In this document: positions 1 to 7,308 of the stretch, in pieces | Layout: every line of letters begins with the position of its first letter | Numbering within the stretch: the first letter of the stretch is position 1 | NCBI GenBank assembly: GCA_934293575.1 | Contig: CAKQYU010000003.1 | Span: 186,001-250,000, forward strand | DNA from: an uncultured Lachnospiraceae bacterium | GTDB taxonomy: Bacteria; Bacillota; Clostridia; Lachnospirales; Lachnospiraceae | Length of the DNA stretch: 64,000 bases | Reading direction: 5' to 3' | Position numbers and translations under genes: made by a program | Notes under the pieces: generated by a model | The model's database searches: none | Seen by the model: only the letters and a program-made list of their open reading frames with translations | What the model was told of the DNA's origin: nothing

Positions 1-114
1 TGTCTTTTCTGTGACTTCTTCCGCCTCATCTTTTTTTCCGCAAGCGGTAAGTCCTGTCAGCATTGTACCTACCATTACAATACTTAAAACAACTGATAAT
101 AGTTTCTTTTTCAT
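1..114 (-). CDS. Lipoprotein, N-terminal part only (cut by window edge)
   Basis: Only the first 38 codons are inside the window. They begin MKKKLLSVVLSIVMVGTML and run into a lipobox, LTAC, with the lipidated Cys near residue 25. A charged KKDEAEE segment follows, so this is the signal peptide of a membrane-anchored lipoprotein. The ATG is preceded by an AAGGTG-type ribosome site at good spacing. It lies 21 bp after the stop of the DUF3048 lipoprotein gene and is probably co-transcribed with it. The functional domain is outside the window; a second DUF3048-type protein is possible but not shown. Confidence 0.8.
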   Translation of the reverse strand, partial: MKKKLLSVVLSIVMVGTMLTGLTACGKKDEAEEVTEKT

Positions 115-135
115 ATGTTTCACCTTACTCTTTCT

Positions 136-1251
136 TTATTTTCGAGACTGATATTCTTCTAATGTTGCATAAATACCAATCTTATCTGCATTGTCTGTAT
201 CGACAATATCTATCCATGTTTTACCATGGTTAATGGCAAGTTCATTGCCATCCATATCATAATACTTCGGAGCCTGTCCCTCCGCTTCACATTCCCATTT
301 GATTTCAATGGCTTTTCCGTTTGTTATATAATAGCCCCGTCCGGTACCTGTAATCGTTGTATCTACCCGGTCATGGTTTTGCTGGTCATAGTATGCTTCG
401 ACATCACACAACTGAATCAGAACATTCTTTACGGATAGTTGCGTATTGGTCGCCGCATCAATCTGCTCTCTTCCAAATTCATAACGATAATACAGTCCGT
501 CCTCTTCGTTATATACAAACCACGGTTTACAATCTGACTGATACGGTGTCACTACCGCACAATCCATGCCGTCTTTTAACACCACCTCGTTCTCATCATC
601 CTTTGTAAAATGCAAATATCCTTCATAGTCATCCGGATGATTTCGATTATATCCATTTGCCTCAATTGCCTTTTCAATTCCTTCTGAGGATGTATATAAA
701 TTATGCGGCGCACTCCGGTCTGAGCTCCTATAAAATCCAACTTCTCCTTTATAAGAATCCAGATTATCAATATAACCTAAGTCAATGATTGTTTCATATG
801 CCTCAATTGATCCACCGCAATGTGATAACATACTGTCAAATGCAATGGCATTATATAGGAAATATGGGCGGGTACTTCTGACATTACCAATCTTATCCAT
901 ATCGGAATAGTCCTCAAATATACACATAATTCTTGTAATTCCACCCTCAGCTTCCGCTTCATAATATACAGATGCCTTACTTGAACCATAAGACGGTACG
1001 GATGCTGCTGAATTTTCAAACATAACAGCTACCGGTCTTTTTTTGGCATCTTCCTCCGGAATCCATTCACCGGTCAGAAAACTTCTGGCACAGCCTTCCG
1101 GTCCAATATCTTCCTCTTCCGTAGTTACTTCTTCTGTAGTTGCTTCCGTCTGGGTTGTCGGTTCCTCCGTCACTTCTTCCTTTTGTCCGCAGCCACTTAC
1201 CGTAAGCACCATCATAGCTCCTAAAAGCAACAATCTTATCTTTTTTATCAC
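136..1251 (-). CDS. DUF3048 domain lipoprotein (YerB-like)
   Basis: A secreted lipoprotein of 371 residues. I place the start at a GTG, because a GGGAGG ribosome site lies 8 bases upstream and the protein then opens with a clean lipoprotein signal (VIKKIRLLLLGAMMVL, then VSGC, Cys21). A Thr/Glu-rich stretch (EEPTTQTEATTEEVTTEEE) follows, then a DUF3048-like body with RPVAVMFENS, ARSTRPYF-like and SGGSIEAYE segments. The family is known from Bacillus YerB, a surface lipoprotein of unknown biochemical role. A longer ORF starts upstream but would bury the signal peptide. Function in this organism is not known; family assignment is from recognised sequence features. Confidence 0.82.
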   Translation of the reverse strand: MIKKIRLLLLGAMMVLTVSGCGQKEEVTEEPTTQTEATTEEVTTEEEDIGPEGCARSFLTGEWIPEEDAKKRPVAVMFENSAASVPSYGSSKASVYYEAEAEGGITRIMCIFEDYSDMDKIGNVRSTRPYFLYNAIAFDSMLSHCGGSIEAYETIIDLGYIDNLDSYKGEVGFYRSSDRSAPHNLYTSSEGIEKAIEANGYNRNHPDDYEGYLHFTKDDENEVVLKDGMDCAVVTPYQSDCKPWFVYNEEDGLYYRYEFGREQIDAATNTQLSVKNVLIQLCDVEAYYDQQNHDRVDTTITGTGRGYYITNGKAIEIKWECEAEGQAPKYYDMDGNELAINHGKTWIDIVDTDNADKIGIYATLEEYQSRK

Positions 1252-1259
1252 ATTACTAT

Positions 1260-1265
1260 CCTCCC
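1260..1265 (-). promoter_or_regulatory. Ribosome binding site deciding a GTG start
   Basis: On the minus strand this reads GGGAGG, 8 bases before the GTG at 1251-1249. No ATG in frame gives both a ribosome site and a signal peptide at the N-terminus, so this site fixes the start of the DUF3048 lipoprotein. Confidence 0.75.
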
Positions 1266-1315
1266 AACGGATTTTATCGGTTTGCCTTATAAAAATTGAA
1301 CTCACTTACCGAAAA

Positions 1316-1344
1316 AGTATACCATATTCCATGTCTTTTTTCTA
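1316..1344 (-). promoter_or_regulatory. Putative sigma-A promoter for the DUF3048 lipoprotein
   Basis: On the minus strand there is a -35 TAGAAA (1339-1344), a 17-base spacer and a -10 TATACT (1316-1321) preceded by TGG, an extended -10. It lies about 65 bases upstream of the GTG start and just after the terminator of the preceding minus-strand gene. Confidence 0.6.
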
Positions 1345-1360
1345 CCCTCTTATTTTCAAT

Positions 1361-1391
1361 AAAAAAGCATCCCATCCATTAGATGAGATGC
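1361..1391 (-). terminator. Intrinsic terminator after the 1412-2656 gene
   Basis: On the minus strand, GGGCATCTCATC pairs with GGATGGGATGC around a four-base loop and is followed by TTTTTT. It lies about 20 bases past the stop codon of the DUF5648 protein gene and separates it from the DUF3048 lipoprotein promoter. Confidence 0.85.
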
Positions 1392-1411
1392 CCTTTGTAA
1401 TTCCATGCTAT

Positions 1412-2656
1412 TTAATTAAAACTAACGCCATTCCATGCTTTTCCTTCGTACTTCCAGCCTGCTGCAACAATACTGTCTATTTCAGCCTTGTTTGTTGTAT
1501 AATGATGCGCACCGGCTATTGCATTCGGATTATACGCACGATATAACGGAGAAGAACCACCGGATCTCCATGCAACACCTTCGTAACTCCATCCTACACT
1601 GACCAGATAATTTTTCTCCGAAGCACTGGTTGTATAATGATGGTCTCCTGCATTCTTATTATACAAACGATATACCGGATTTCCTGATTTTGGAGCATAC
1701 CAAGACATTCCTTCATAATTCCATCCGGCCTCCCATACACTATCTCGTTCTCCTATAGATGCTGTATAAAAATGTTCTCCGCTATTTGGATTATATAAAC
1801 GATACATCGGCTCAACTTCCGTAGAACCAATCTTTGCAACACCTTCAATCACGGAACCCTTTAAAGTCATTGGAATCAGATTACAGGTCTTATCCTTGTA
1901 AATAACAATTGCCATTGCATATCCTTGTTCTTTCAAATAATCCCAATCCAATACATCCTTCAAACGGAAAGAACCGGAATACACGGAATCCGTTAAACTT
2001 TTGCTATCACCAGCCATCAAATAATCTGCATTCATGCTCGAATTAGAATCATTATTCAACCAGCCATAACATCCGGTATTTTCATAAATTGTATCCCAAT
2101 ATCCAAAGCCCAAGCCATTGCTTTCCTGTTCATGAATAAAAAATGATGCAAAACCAATTGCCGCAACATTATTTTTTGAAATTCCTCTTCCGGCAAAGTT
2201 AAAATTTAAAATACTGTTCTCATCAATTGCGTATATCGGCAATACGCTAGTACTTGTATTTACATTAAATACATCCCGTATTTCATTAGAACAACGAGAG
2301 GTTAATGTACCGGTTGCGAAGCTTGAAAGTGTAATACCGGTTGCATCCTGCATTGTAAAACTATCCGGAACAACAACATCTTCTTCCACATCACCTTCCG
2401 GCACCTGCCCATCTAATTCCTGTGCAGCTTCCATCTCTATATCCAGAGTCTTTTTCTCTTCTGATTTTTCTGTTGTAACCTCTGTTGCAGCTTCTGTCGT
2501 CTCTTCTGTCTCATCGGTTATAACAGTACTTCCTGTTCCTTCTTCACTTACCGCTTCTGTTGTTACTTCTGTTGCATAAGAAGTTGTTCCGTTAGAAAAC
2601 ACTCCTGCCACCATGGAACATGCCAATGCAACTGCTAATAATCTCTTTTTCATCAT
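1412..2656 (-). CDS. Secreted protein of unknown function with C-terminal DUF5648 module
   Basis: A 414-residue exported protein. Residues 1-30 form a signal peptide, and residues 30-75 are a Thr/Glu/Ser-rich stalk (TTEAVSEEGTGSTVITDETE). Residues ~100-280 are a domain I do not recognise, predicted globular with several aromatic and Cys residues. The last 131 residues (DNA 1415-1807) are three ~43-residue repeats beginning MYRLYNPNSGEHFYT, PVYRLYNKNAGDHHYT and PLYRAYNPNA, the DUF5648 type shared with seven other proteins in this window. GGAGGAG lies just upstream of two tandem ATGs, so M1 or M2 could start translation. No enzymatic motif is visible. Likely a surface protein; its role is unknown. 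Confidence 0.85.
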   Translation of the reverse strand: MMKKRLLAVALACSMVAGVFSNGTTSYATEVTTEAVSEEGTGSTVITDETEETTEAATEVTTEKSEEKKTLDIEMEAAQELDGQVPEGDVEEDVVVPDSFTMQDATGITLSSFATGTLTSRCSNEIRDVFNVNTSTSVLPIYAIDENSILNFNFAGRGISKNNVAAIGFASFFIHEQESNGLGFGYWDTIYENTGCYGWLNNDSNSSMNADYLMAGDSKSLTDSVYSGSFRLKDVLDWDYLKEQGYAMAIVIYKDKTCNLIPMTLKGSVIEGVAKIGSTEVEPMYRLYNPNSGEHFYTASIGERDSVWEAGWNYEGMSWYAPKSGNPVYRLYNKNAGDHHYTTSASEKNYLVSVGWSYEGVAWRSGGSSPLYRAYNPNAIAGAHHYTTNKAEIDSIVAAGWKYEGKAWNGVSFN

Positions 2657-2714
2657 TCTCCTCCTTTGATATCTGAGTATAATTCTATACTACATCAAAA
2701 AAATACTTAAAATC

Positions 2715-2734
2715 AAGTGAATTAACATTCACTT
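2715..2734 (-). terminator. Terminator-like hairpin after the CAP-DUF5648 gene (weak U tract)
   Basis: A perfect 8-bp inverted repeat, AAGTGAAT / ATTCACTT, with a TAAC loop overlaps the stop codon of the CAP-domain gene. The following minus-strand bases (GATTTTAAG) form a poor U tract, so termination may be partial. Confidence 0.5.
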
Positions 2735-4232
2735 ATTTGATTGCATACCATGCAATTCCTTCTTTTTTCCAACCGTAAGATGCCAACTCATCTATTTCCA
2801 GTGTATCTATCGTATAATGATGGGCACCTGCCTTTGCATTTGGATTATACGCACGATACAACGGTACATTCCCACCGGAACGCCATGCCACACCTTCGTA
2901 TTTCCAGCCTACACTTACCAAATTATCACGTTCAGCCTCACTCATCGTATAATGATGATCCCCTGCGTTTGGATTATATAAACGATATACCGGATCTCCT
3001 GTTTCCGGTGCATACCATGCAATCTTTTCATCCTTCCATCCTACCGTTACCAGATATTTTTTTTCTCCCTCATCTGCAGTATAGAAATGTTCTCCACTGT
3101 TTGGATTATATAAACGATACATTGCAATTGCACCTTCACTATCCGGCTCCTCAACCGGAGTATCGCAAGGTGTTTTTCCATCACGACCTTCTTTTAATCC
3201 ATAACTGATATAATGCATATAATATTTTACAAGATTATTACCAAATAATTTCCGTAAATCCGGATATCTGTTTTTGTAATAATTTACATTAAAGACCGCA
3301 CATCCCTGTCTGCCCTCTTTCATTCCGTTTTCGACAAAATGCTTCAAAGTAGCATCCGGATCATTTTTGTAGGTTGTTTTTACATCTGCGTATTTATTTA
3401 TATAATAATTATAATTATATACCGCACTGTAATCCACACCATTATAAATTGCCGATGCATCTGTTGTAATATCATTTCCGTTCTGATATACCGCTGTTGT
3501 TAAATTATCACCAAAACACAAAGCCCAGTAATATTTATACGGCTGTGAAGGATCATAATAGCAGGCAATTCCAACACAGGTAAATTTGTTACTGAACATT
3601 ACTTCCTTATGTTCTGGAGAACTCATCCATTTTTCATAAACAGCAACCGGATTATTTGAATTCTGTGCCAGTAATTCCGACATATTAACCTGATTTTTCG
3701 GAAATACCGAAAAACAACTGTCTCCGTCCGGTCTCTTGTGGGAAAATTCCGTCACAATATCCACCGCTCTGACCCGAGCCGTACTATACATATCCTTATC
3801 CATGCTCAGCAGACTTTTCCCTTCATTTTTACGCTCACTGTTAATAAGCGATAATAACCGAAAAGCATTATCTACATTATATACACCGGTACTGTCCTGT
3901 AACAGTTGTGCCTCACTTATCTGTGTACGCGCGATAGCATTTCCAAGATTAGTTGTCTCTACCGTTCCATCTATTGTTGTTCCGACATTCTTTTCCTGAA
4001 TTTGGGATGTTGCTTCTTCCGTAACATCTGCTTGTACATTTTCTGTATTTTCAGATGTTTCATCCTCTGTGCTCACTGCTTCTGCTTCCGATACACTTTG
4101 TTCTGTGTTTTCCGTTATTTCCGAAGCATATACATTACTTGTCGATTGAAATATTCCTCCGGAAAGCACAAGACTTCCGCAAAGCAATATTGCCATCATT
4201 CTTTTTATCTTTTGTTGTCCTGATTTTCGCAT
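2733..4232 (-). CDS. Secreted CAP-domain protein with NPDV-type repeats and DUF5648 module
   Basis: A 499-residue surface protein. I chose the inner ATG (MRKSGQQKIKRMM) because GGAGG lies 5 bases upstream. After the signal peptide and a Thr/Glu/Ser-rich stalk comes a CAP/SCP domain: FRLLSLINSERKNEGK, EFSHKRPDG, SELLAQ and SSPEHKEVMF carry the usual His, Glu and His. A ~95-residue YNYNYYINKYADVK...GMKEGRQ repeat unit follows, then the C-terminal DUF5648 module (about 2736-3125). Bacterial CAP proteins are common secreted proteins, often without known catalysis. The first CAP His-Glu-His set looks intact. The gene is divergent from the GH5 gene. Confidence 0.9.
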   Translation of the reverse strand: MRKSGQQKIKRMMAILLCGSLVLSGGIFQSTSNVYASEITENTEQSVSEAEAVSTEDETSENTENVQADVTEEATSQIQEKNVGTTIDGTVETTNLGNAIARTQISEAQLLQDSTGVYNVDNAFRLLSLINSERKNEGKSLLSMDKDMYSTARVRAVDIVTEFSHKRPDGDSCFSVFPKNQVNMSELLAQNSNNPVAVYEKWMSSPEHKEVMFSNKFTCVGIACYYDPSQPYKYYWALCFGDNLTTAVYQNGNDITTDASAIYNGVDYSAVYNYNYYINKYADVKTTYKNDPDATLKHFVENGMKEGRQGCAVFNVNYYKNRYPDLRKLFGNNLVKYYMHYISYGLKEGRDGKTPCDTPVEEPDSEGAIAMYRLYNPNSGEHFYTADEGEKKYLVTVGWKDEKIAWYAPETGDPVYRLYNPNAGDHHYTMSEAERDNLVSVGWKYEGVAWRSGGNVPLYRAYNPNAKAGAHHYTIDTLEIDELASYGWKKEGIAWYAIK

Positions 4233-4270
4233 AGTATCCTCCTGTAATTCATACTTTTTTACTAAAGCAG

Positions 4271-4299
4271 ATAATAGCATTTTTTATAATAATTTTCAA
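4271..4299 (-). promoter_or_regulatory. Putative sigma-A promoter for the CAP-DUF5648 gene
   Basis: On the minus strand there is a -35 TTGAAA (4294-4299), a 17-base spacer and a -10 TATTAT (4271-4276), about 40 bases upstream of the chosen ATG. Confidence 0.7.
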
Positions 4300-4324
4300 C
4301 CTGAGCATTTCAACAATCTTCTCC

Positions 4325-4354
4325 TTGCCAACAGATGTTTTTTCGTTGTATATT
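4325..4354 (+). promoter_or_regulatory. Putative sigma-A promoter for the GH5 gene
   Basis: A -35 TTGCCA (4325-4330), an 18-base spacer and a -10 TATATT (4349-4354) lie about 35 bases before the GH5 ATG. It is divergent from the CAP gene promoter, and the two -35 boxes are about 25 bases apart. Confidence 0.65.
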
Positions 4355-4389
4355 AAAAATGAATTTTAATTTTCAGGAGGAGGAGTTTT

Positions 4390-6120
4390 ATGAGAAAGAT
4401 TAAACTAAGAACCCGTTTGCTTTCCGGAATGCTTGCAATTGTTTTTGCCACCGGAACGATTACCGGAATCCCTTCCGTATCCGCTACAGAAGCAGACACA
4501 GAAGTGATAGGGGAAGTTACAGAGGAAACCACACAAACCGGCACAGAAGATGCAACCATTGAAGATTGTACATCTGCTGACAATGATTTGATTGATATGA
4601 CCAACATTTCTATAGAAGATGTAACCGTATCACAGGATGATTTATTGGGAATATCCTGCAACTATACTCTGACCGGTAATACAGCGAACTACACCTGTCT
4701 TGCCACCCCTGTGGCTTTACACGGAAAACTATCCGTATCCGGAACCAATTTAATCGATAAAAACGGAAAAGCAGTACAACTTCGAGGTGTCAGCCTTCAT
4801 GGTATTCAGCATGAAAACAATACCGGAACCCGCTTCAAAGATTATGTAAACCTCGATAGTTTTAAGATTTTAAGAGATGAATGGGGCGTTAATTTAATTC
4901 GTATTCCGGTTTACACAGAAGAAGGCGGCTACTGTCAGGGGAAAAAAGCCGATATGGATGTTACCATTCAAAATGCCGTCAATTACGCAACCCAGCTTGG
5001 TATGTATGTTATGATTGACTGGCACATTCTTGGCGATGGTAATCCACAAACCCATCAAACGGAGGCAACCACCTTTTTCCAGACATATGCCAGCAAATAT
5101 GCCGGATATAATAATGTCCTTTATGAAATTTGTAATGAACCAAACGGAGTTGACTGGGGCACCATAAAATCCTATGCAACAACCATTATTCGTACAATCC
5201 GTTCCGTAAATACGGATGCCATCATCATTGTTGGTAATCCGGACTGGTCACAACTGCCGCAGGATTCTTCCAAGTGTGTACAAAACAACCCCATCCGTCA
5301 ATCGGATATCGGTGGCAGCGGCTCTGCACTGGCAACCAATGTAATGTACACCATTCATTTTTATGCCGCAACCCATAAAGATAATATTCGTAATAATGTT
5401 GTTGCCGCACACAATGCAGGCTTACCGATTTTCTGTACCGAATTCAGTATCTGCGATGCATCGGGTAATGGAGGCCTTGATACAACTGAAGCGGCAAAAT
5501 GGATGAGTCTGCTTGACCAATATAACATCAGTTTCTGTTATTGGAACCTTTCAAATAACAACCAGACATCTTCCATCTTCCGGATAAACTGTAAAAAGTT
5601 AAACGGTTGGACAAACGGTGACCTTACCGATGCCGGTGCATGGTTTATCAATACAGTTCGTCCAAAATACGACCTTGAAATGGCAACCTCAACACCGGAG
5701 CCGGCACCTCCGACACCGGATTCACAGGCAATGTATCGTTTATATAACCCAAACAGCGGAGAACACTTCTACACCGCATCCAGTTCAGAACGAAATCATT
5801 TGATTACGGTCGGATGGAATTATGAAGGGATTGCATGGTATGCACCAAAAACCGGAGCTCCTGTATATCGGTTGTATAACCCGAATGCAGGTGACCATCA
5901 TTATACAACCAGTGTTTCAGAGAAAAATCATCTGGTAAGTGTTGGTTGGAACGACGAGGGTATTTCCTGGTATTCCGGTGGTTCTACACCTTTGTATCGT
6001 GCATACAATCCAAATGCAATTGCAGGATCCCACCATTATACAACCAACAAAAACGAAATTGATTATCTGGTTCGTGTCGGTTGGCACAATGAAAATATTG
6101 CATGGTACGGTATCCAATAA
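4390..6120 (+). CDS. Secreted GH5 endoglucanase with C-terminal DUF5648 module
   Basis: A 576-residue exported glycoside hydrolase family 5 enzyme, expected to cut internal beta-1,4-glucosidic bonds of cellulose or related glucans at the cell surface. The layout is signal peptide (1-32), Thr/Glu-rich stalk (33-60), spacer, GH5 barrel (~115-425), Pro/Thr linker (TPEPAPPTPD), then DUF5648 (448-576; DNA 5731-6117). Motifs are LRGVSLHGIQH, a YEICNEPNG acid/base Glu at E250 and an IFCTEFSICD nucleophile Glu at E351. There is no dockerin or CBM of a known cellulase type, so DUF5648 probably supplies surface attachment. GGAGGAG precedes the ATG. It is one of only two plus-strand genes. Subfamily and exact substrate are not certain. 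Confidence 0.92.
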   Translation: MRKIKLRTRLLSGMLAIVFATGTITGIPSVSATEADTEVIGEVTEETTQTGTEDATIEDCTSADNDLIDMTNISIEDVTVSQDDLLGISCNYTLTGNTANYTCLATPVALHGKLSVSGTNLIDKNGKAVQLRGVSLHGIQHENNTGTRFKDYVNLDSFKILRDEWGVNLIRIPVYTEEGGYCQGKKADMDVTIQNAVNYATQLGMYVMIDWHILGDGNPQTHQTEATTFFQTYASKYAGYNNVLYEICNEPNGVDWGTIKSYATTIIRTIRSVNTDAIIIVGNPDWSQLPQDSSKCVQNNPIRQSDIGGSGSALATNVMYTIHFYAATHKDNIRNNVVAAHNAGLPIFCTEFSICDASGNGGLDTTEAAKWMSLLDQYNISFCYWNLSNNNQTSSIFRINCKKLNGWTNGDLTDAGAWFINTVRPKYDLEMATSTPEPAPPTPDSQAMYRLYNPNSGEHFYTASSSERNHLITVGWNYEGIAWYAPKTGAPVYRLYNPNAGDHHYTTSVSEKNHLVSVGWNDEGISWYSGGSTPLYRAYNPNAIAGSHHYTTNKNEIDYLVRVGWHNENIAWYGIQ

Positions 6121-6132
6121 CCTATAACAAAA

Positions 6133-6170
6133 AACAAAGAGGCTGTTATGACAACCTCTTTGTTTTTTTT
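6133..6170 (+). terminator. Intrinsic terminator after the GH5 gene
   Basis: AACAAAGAGGCTGT pairs with ACAACCTCTTTGTT (one mismatch) around a TATG loop and is followed by a run of T. It lies 13 bases after the GH5 stop codon. Confidence 0.9.
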
Positions 6171-6187
6171 GTAAATTGTGGTAGTAT
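6160..6187 (+). promoter_or_regulatory. Possible weak promoter for the acyltransferase gene
   Basis: A -35-like TTGTTT (6160-6165) inside the terminator T tract, a 16-base spacer and a TAGTAT -10 (6182-6187) preceded by TGG. It is weak on its own but is the only candidate between the GH5 terminator and the next ATG. Confidence 0.35.
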
Positions 6188-6216
6188 GTCTTTATCATTT
6201 AACCGGGGAGAATATT

Positions 6217-7293
6217 ATGGATAACAATCAAAACCAAAGAAAAATTTATATAGACTTCATAAAGATTATTGCAATTTTCATGGTACTTTTTAATCATACC
6301 AATACAGATGGATTCGGTCTGTTTACAGTTGCCGGACAATCTGTTTTATATCCTTTCTATCTCGGTATCGCCATTCTTATAAAAGCTGCGGTTCCTTTAT
6401 TCTTTCTATGTACGGGTGCTTTACTCCTTAACAAAGAAGAACCGTATAAAGTTATCTTAAAAAAGCGTCTTTTGAGATTTTTAATTGTATTGCTCATCGG
6501 TTCGCTCATTAACTATTTCTATCAGGGATTTTATCTGAAACAGTTTGATATGTCGATATCCGATTTTATTGTAAGAATATATAGCGGTAATATTGTTGGA
6601 TCTTATTGGTATCTGTATGCTTTTTTAGCATACATTCTAATGTTACCTTTTATCAGAATACTTGCGAGGCATATGAGAACAAAAGATTTTCAGTATTTAG
6701 TACTGTTCTACCTTTTCTATAGAAGTTTAGACATCGCAGAAGGTCTGATCTGGAATGGAAATGTTACTACAAATGAAAGCTGGATTGTATTCGGAACATT
6801 AAATTATGTCTTTTATTCATTAATGGGATACTATATCGACCAAAGATTAAGGGAATCCGATTTTACAAAGAAAAATGTATGCATCTTGCTCGTTGCCAGT
6901 ATCATTTCCATTGTTATAGTAATGCTCTCAACAACCTATTTGTGTTATTCCAACGGAGATTGGGCTTTAGGGGCAAAGCATGCAGAAATGTTTTTCAATA
7001 CGCTTATATTTATACCCGCTATCAGCATCTTTTTTACCGCCCGATATTATTTTTCCAAACATATGTTATGTAAATCCGTACAAAATATAATTGCGCAGCT
7101 TGCAGGAACAACCTTTGGAATTTATCTGATTGAGGAAATATTAAGAACAGAGACATATAAAATCTATCAATATCTCTGTCCTTATTTTCATTCCTTTCTT
7201 TCCTGCTGCATATGGATTTTAACAGCATGTATCTGCGGCAGTATCCTTACTTGGATATTAAAGAAAATACCTATTGTAAGAAAATATATCTGA
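6217..7293 (+). CDS. Membrane acyltransferase (acyltransferase-3 family)
   Basis: A 358-residue integral membrane protein with about ten hydrophobic helices. The N-terminus (RKIYIDFIKIIAIFMVLFNH followed by TNTDGFG) is typical of the acyltransferase-3 (OafA/YrhL-like) family, which moves acetyl or other acyl groups onto surface polysaccharides or peptidoglycan. The His in the first helix region fits the family's conserved His. The start is the ATG 6 bases after GGGGAG; a longer frame upstream has no ribosome site. It converges on the minus-strand 7309-9483 gene with only 15 bases between stops and no visible terminator. Likely role: acylating one of the two polysaccharides made by the neighbouring clusters. 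The acceptor is not known. Confidence 0.85.
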   Translation: MDNNQNQRKIYIDFIKIIAIFMVLFNHTNTDGFGLFTVAGQSVLYPFYLGIAILIKAAVPLFFLCTGALLLNKEEPYKVILKKRLLRFLIVLLIGSLINYFYQGFYLKQFDMSISDFIVRIYSGNIVGSYWYLYAFLAYILMLPFIRILARHMRTKDFQYLVLFYLFYRSLDIAEGLIWNGNVTTNESWIVFGTLNYVFYSLMGYYIDQRLRESDFTKKNVCILLVASIISIVIVMLSTTYLCYSNGDWALGAKHAEMFFNTLIFIPAISIFFTARYYFSKHMLCKSVQNIIAQLAGTTFGIYLIEEILRTETYKIYQYLCPYFHSFLSCCIWILTACICGSILTWILKKIPIVRKYI

Positions 7294-7308
7294 TATCATT
7301 TTCCGCAA

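Noticed and set aside
2741..3208. Plus-strand ORF of 155 codons and many other long plus-strand frames across repeat regions
   Set aside because: They are antisense shadows of DUF5648 or NPDV-repeat coding regions, rich in His/Leu/Ser, with no ribosome site and no family resemblance.
4233..4280. Longer N-terminus for the CAP-DUF5648 protein
   Set aside because: GGAGG lies 5 bases before the inner ATG, and the extension would cover the promoter -10 box and hide the signal peptide.
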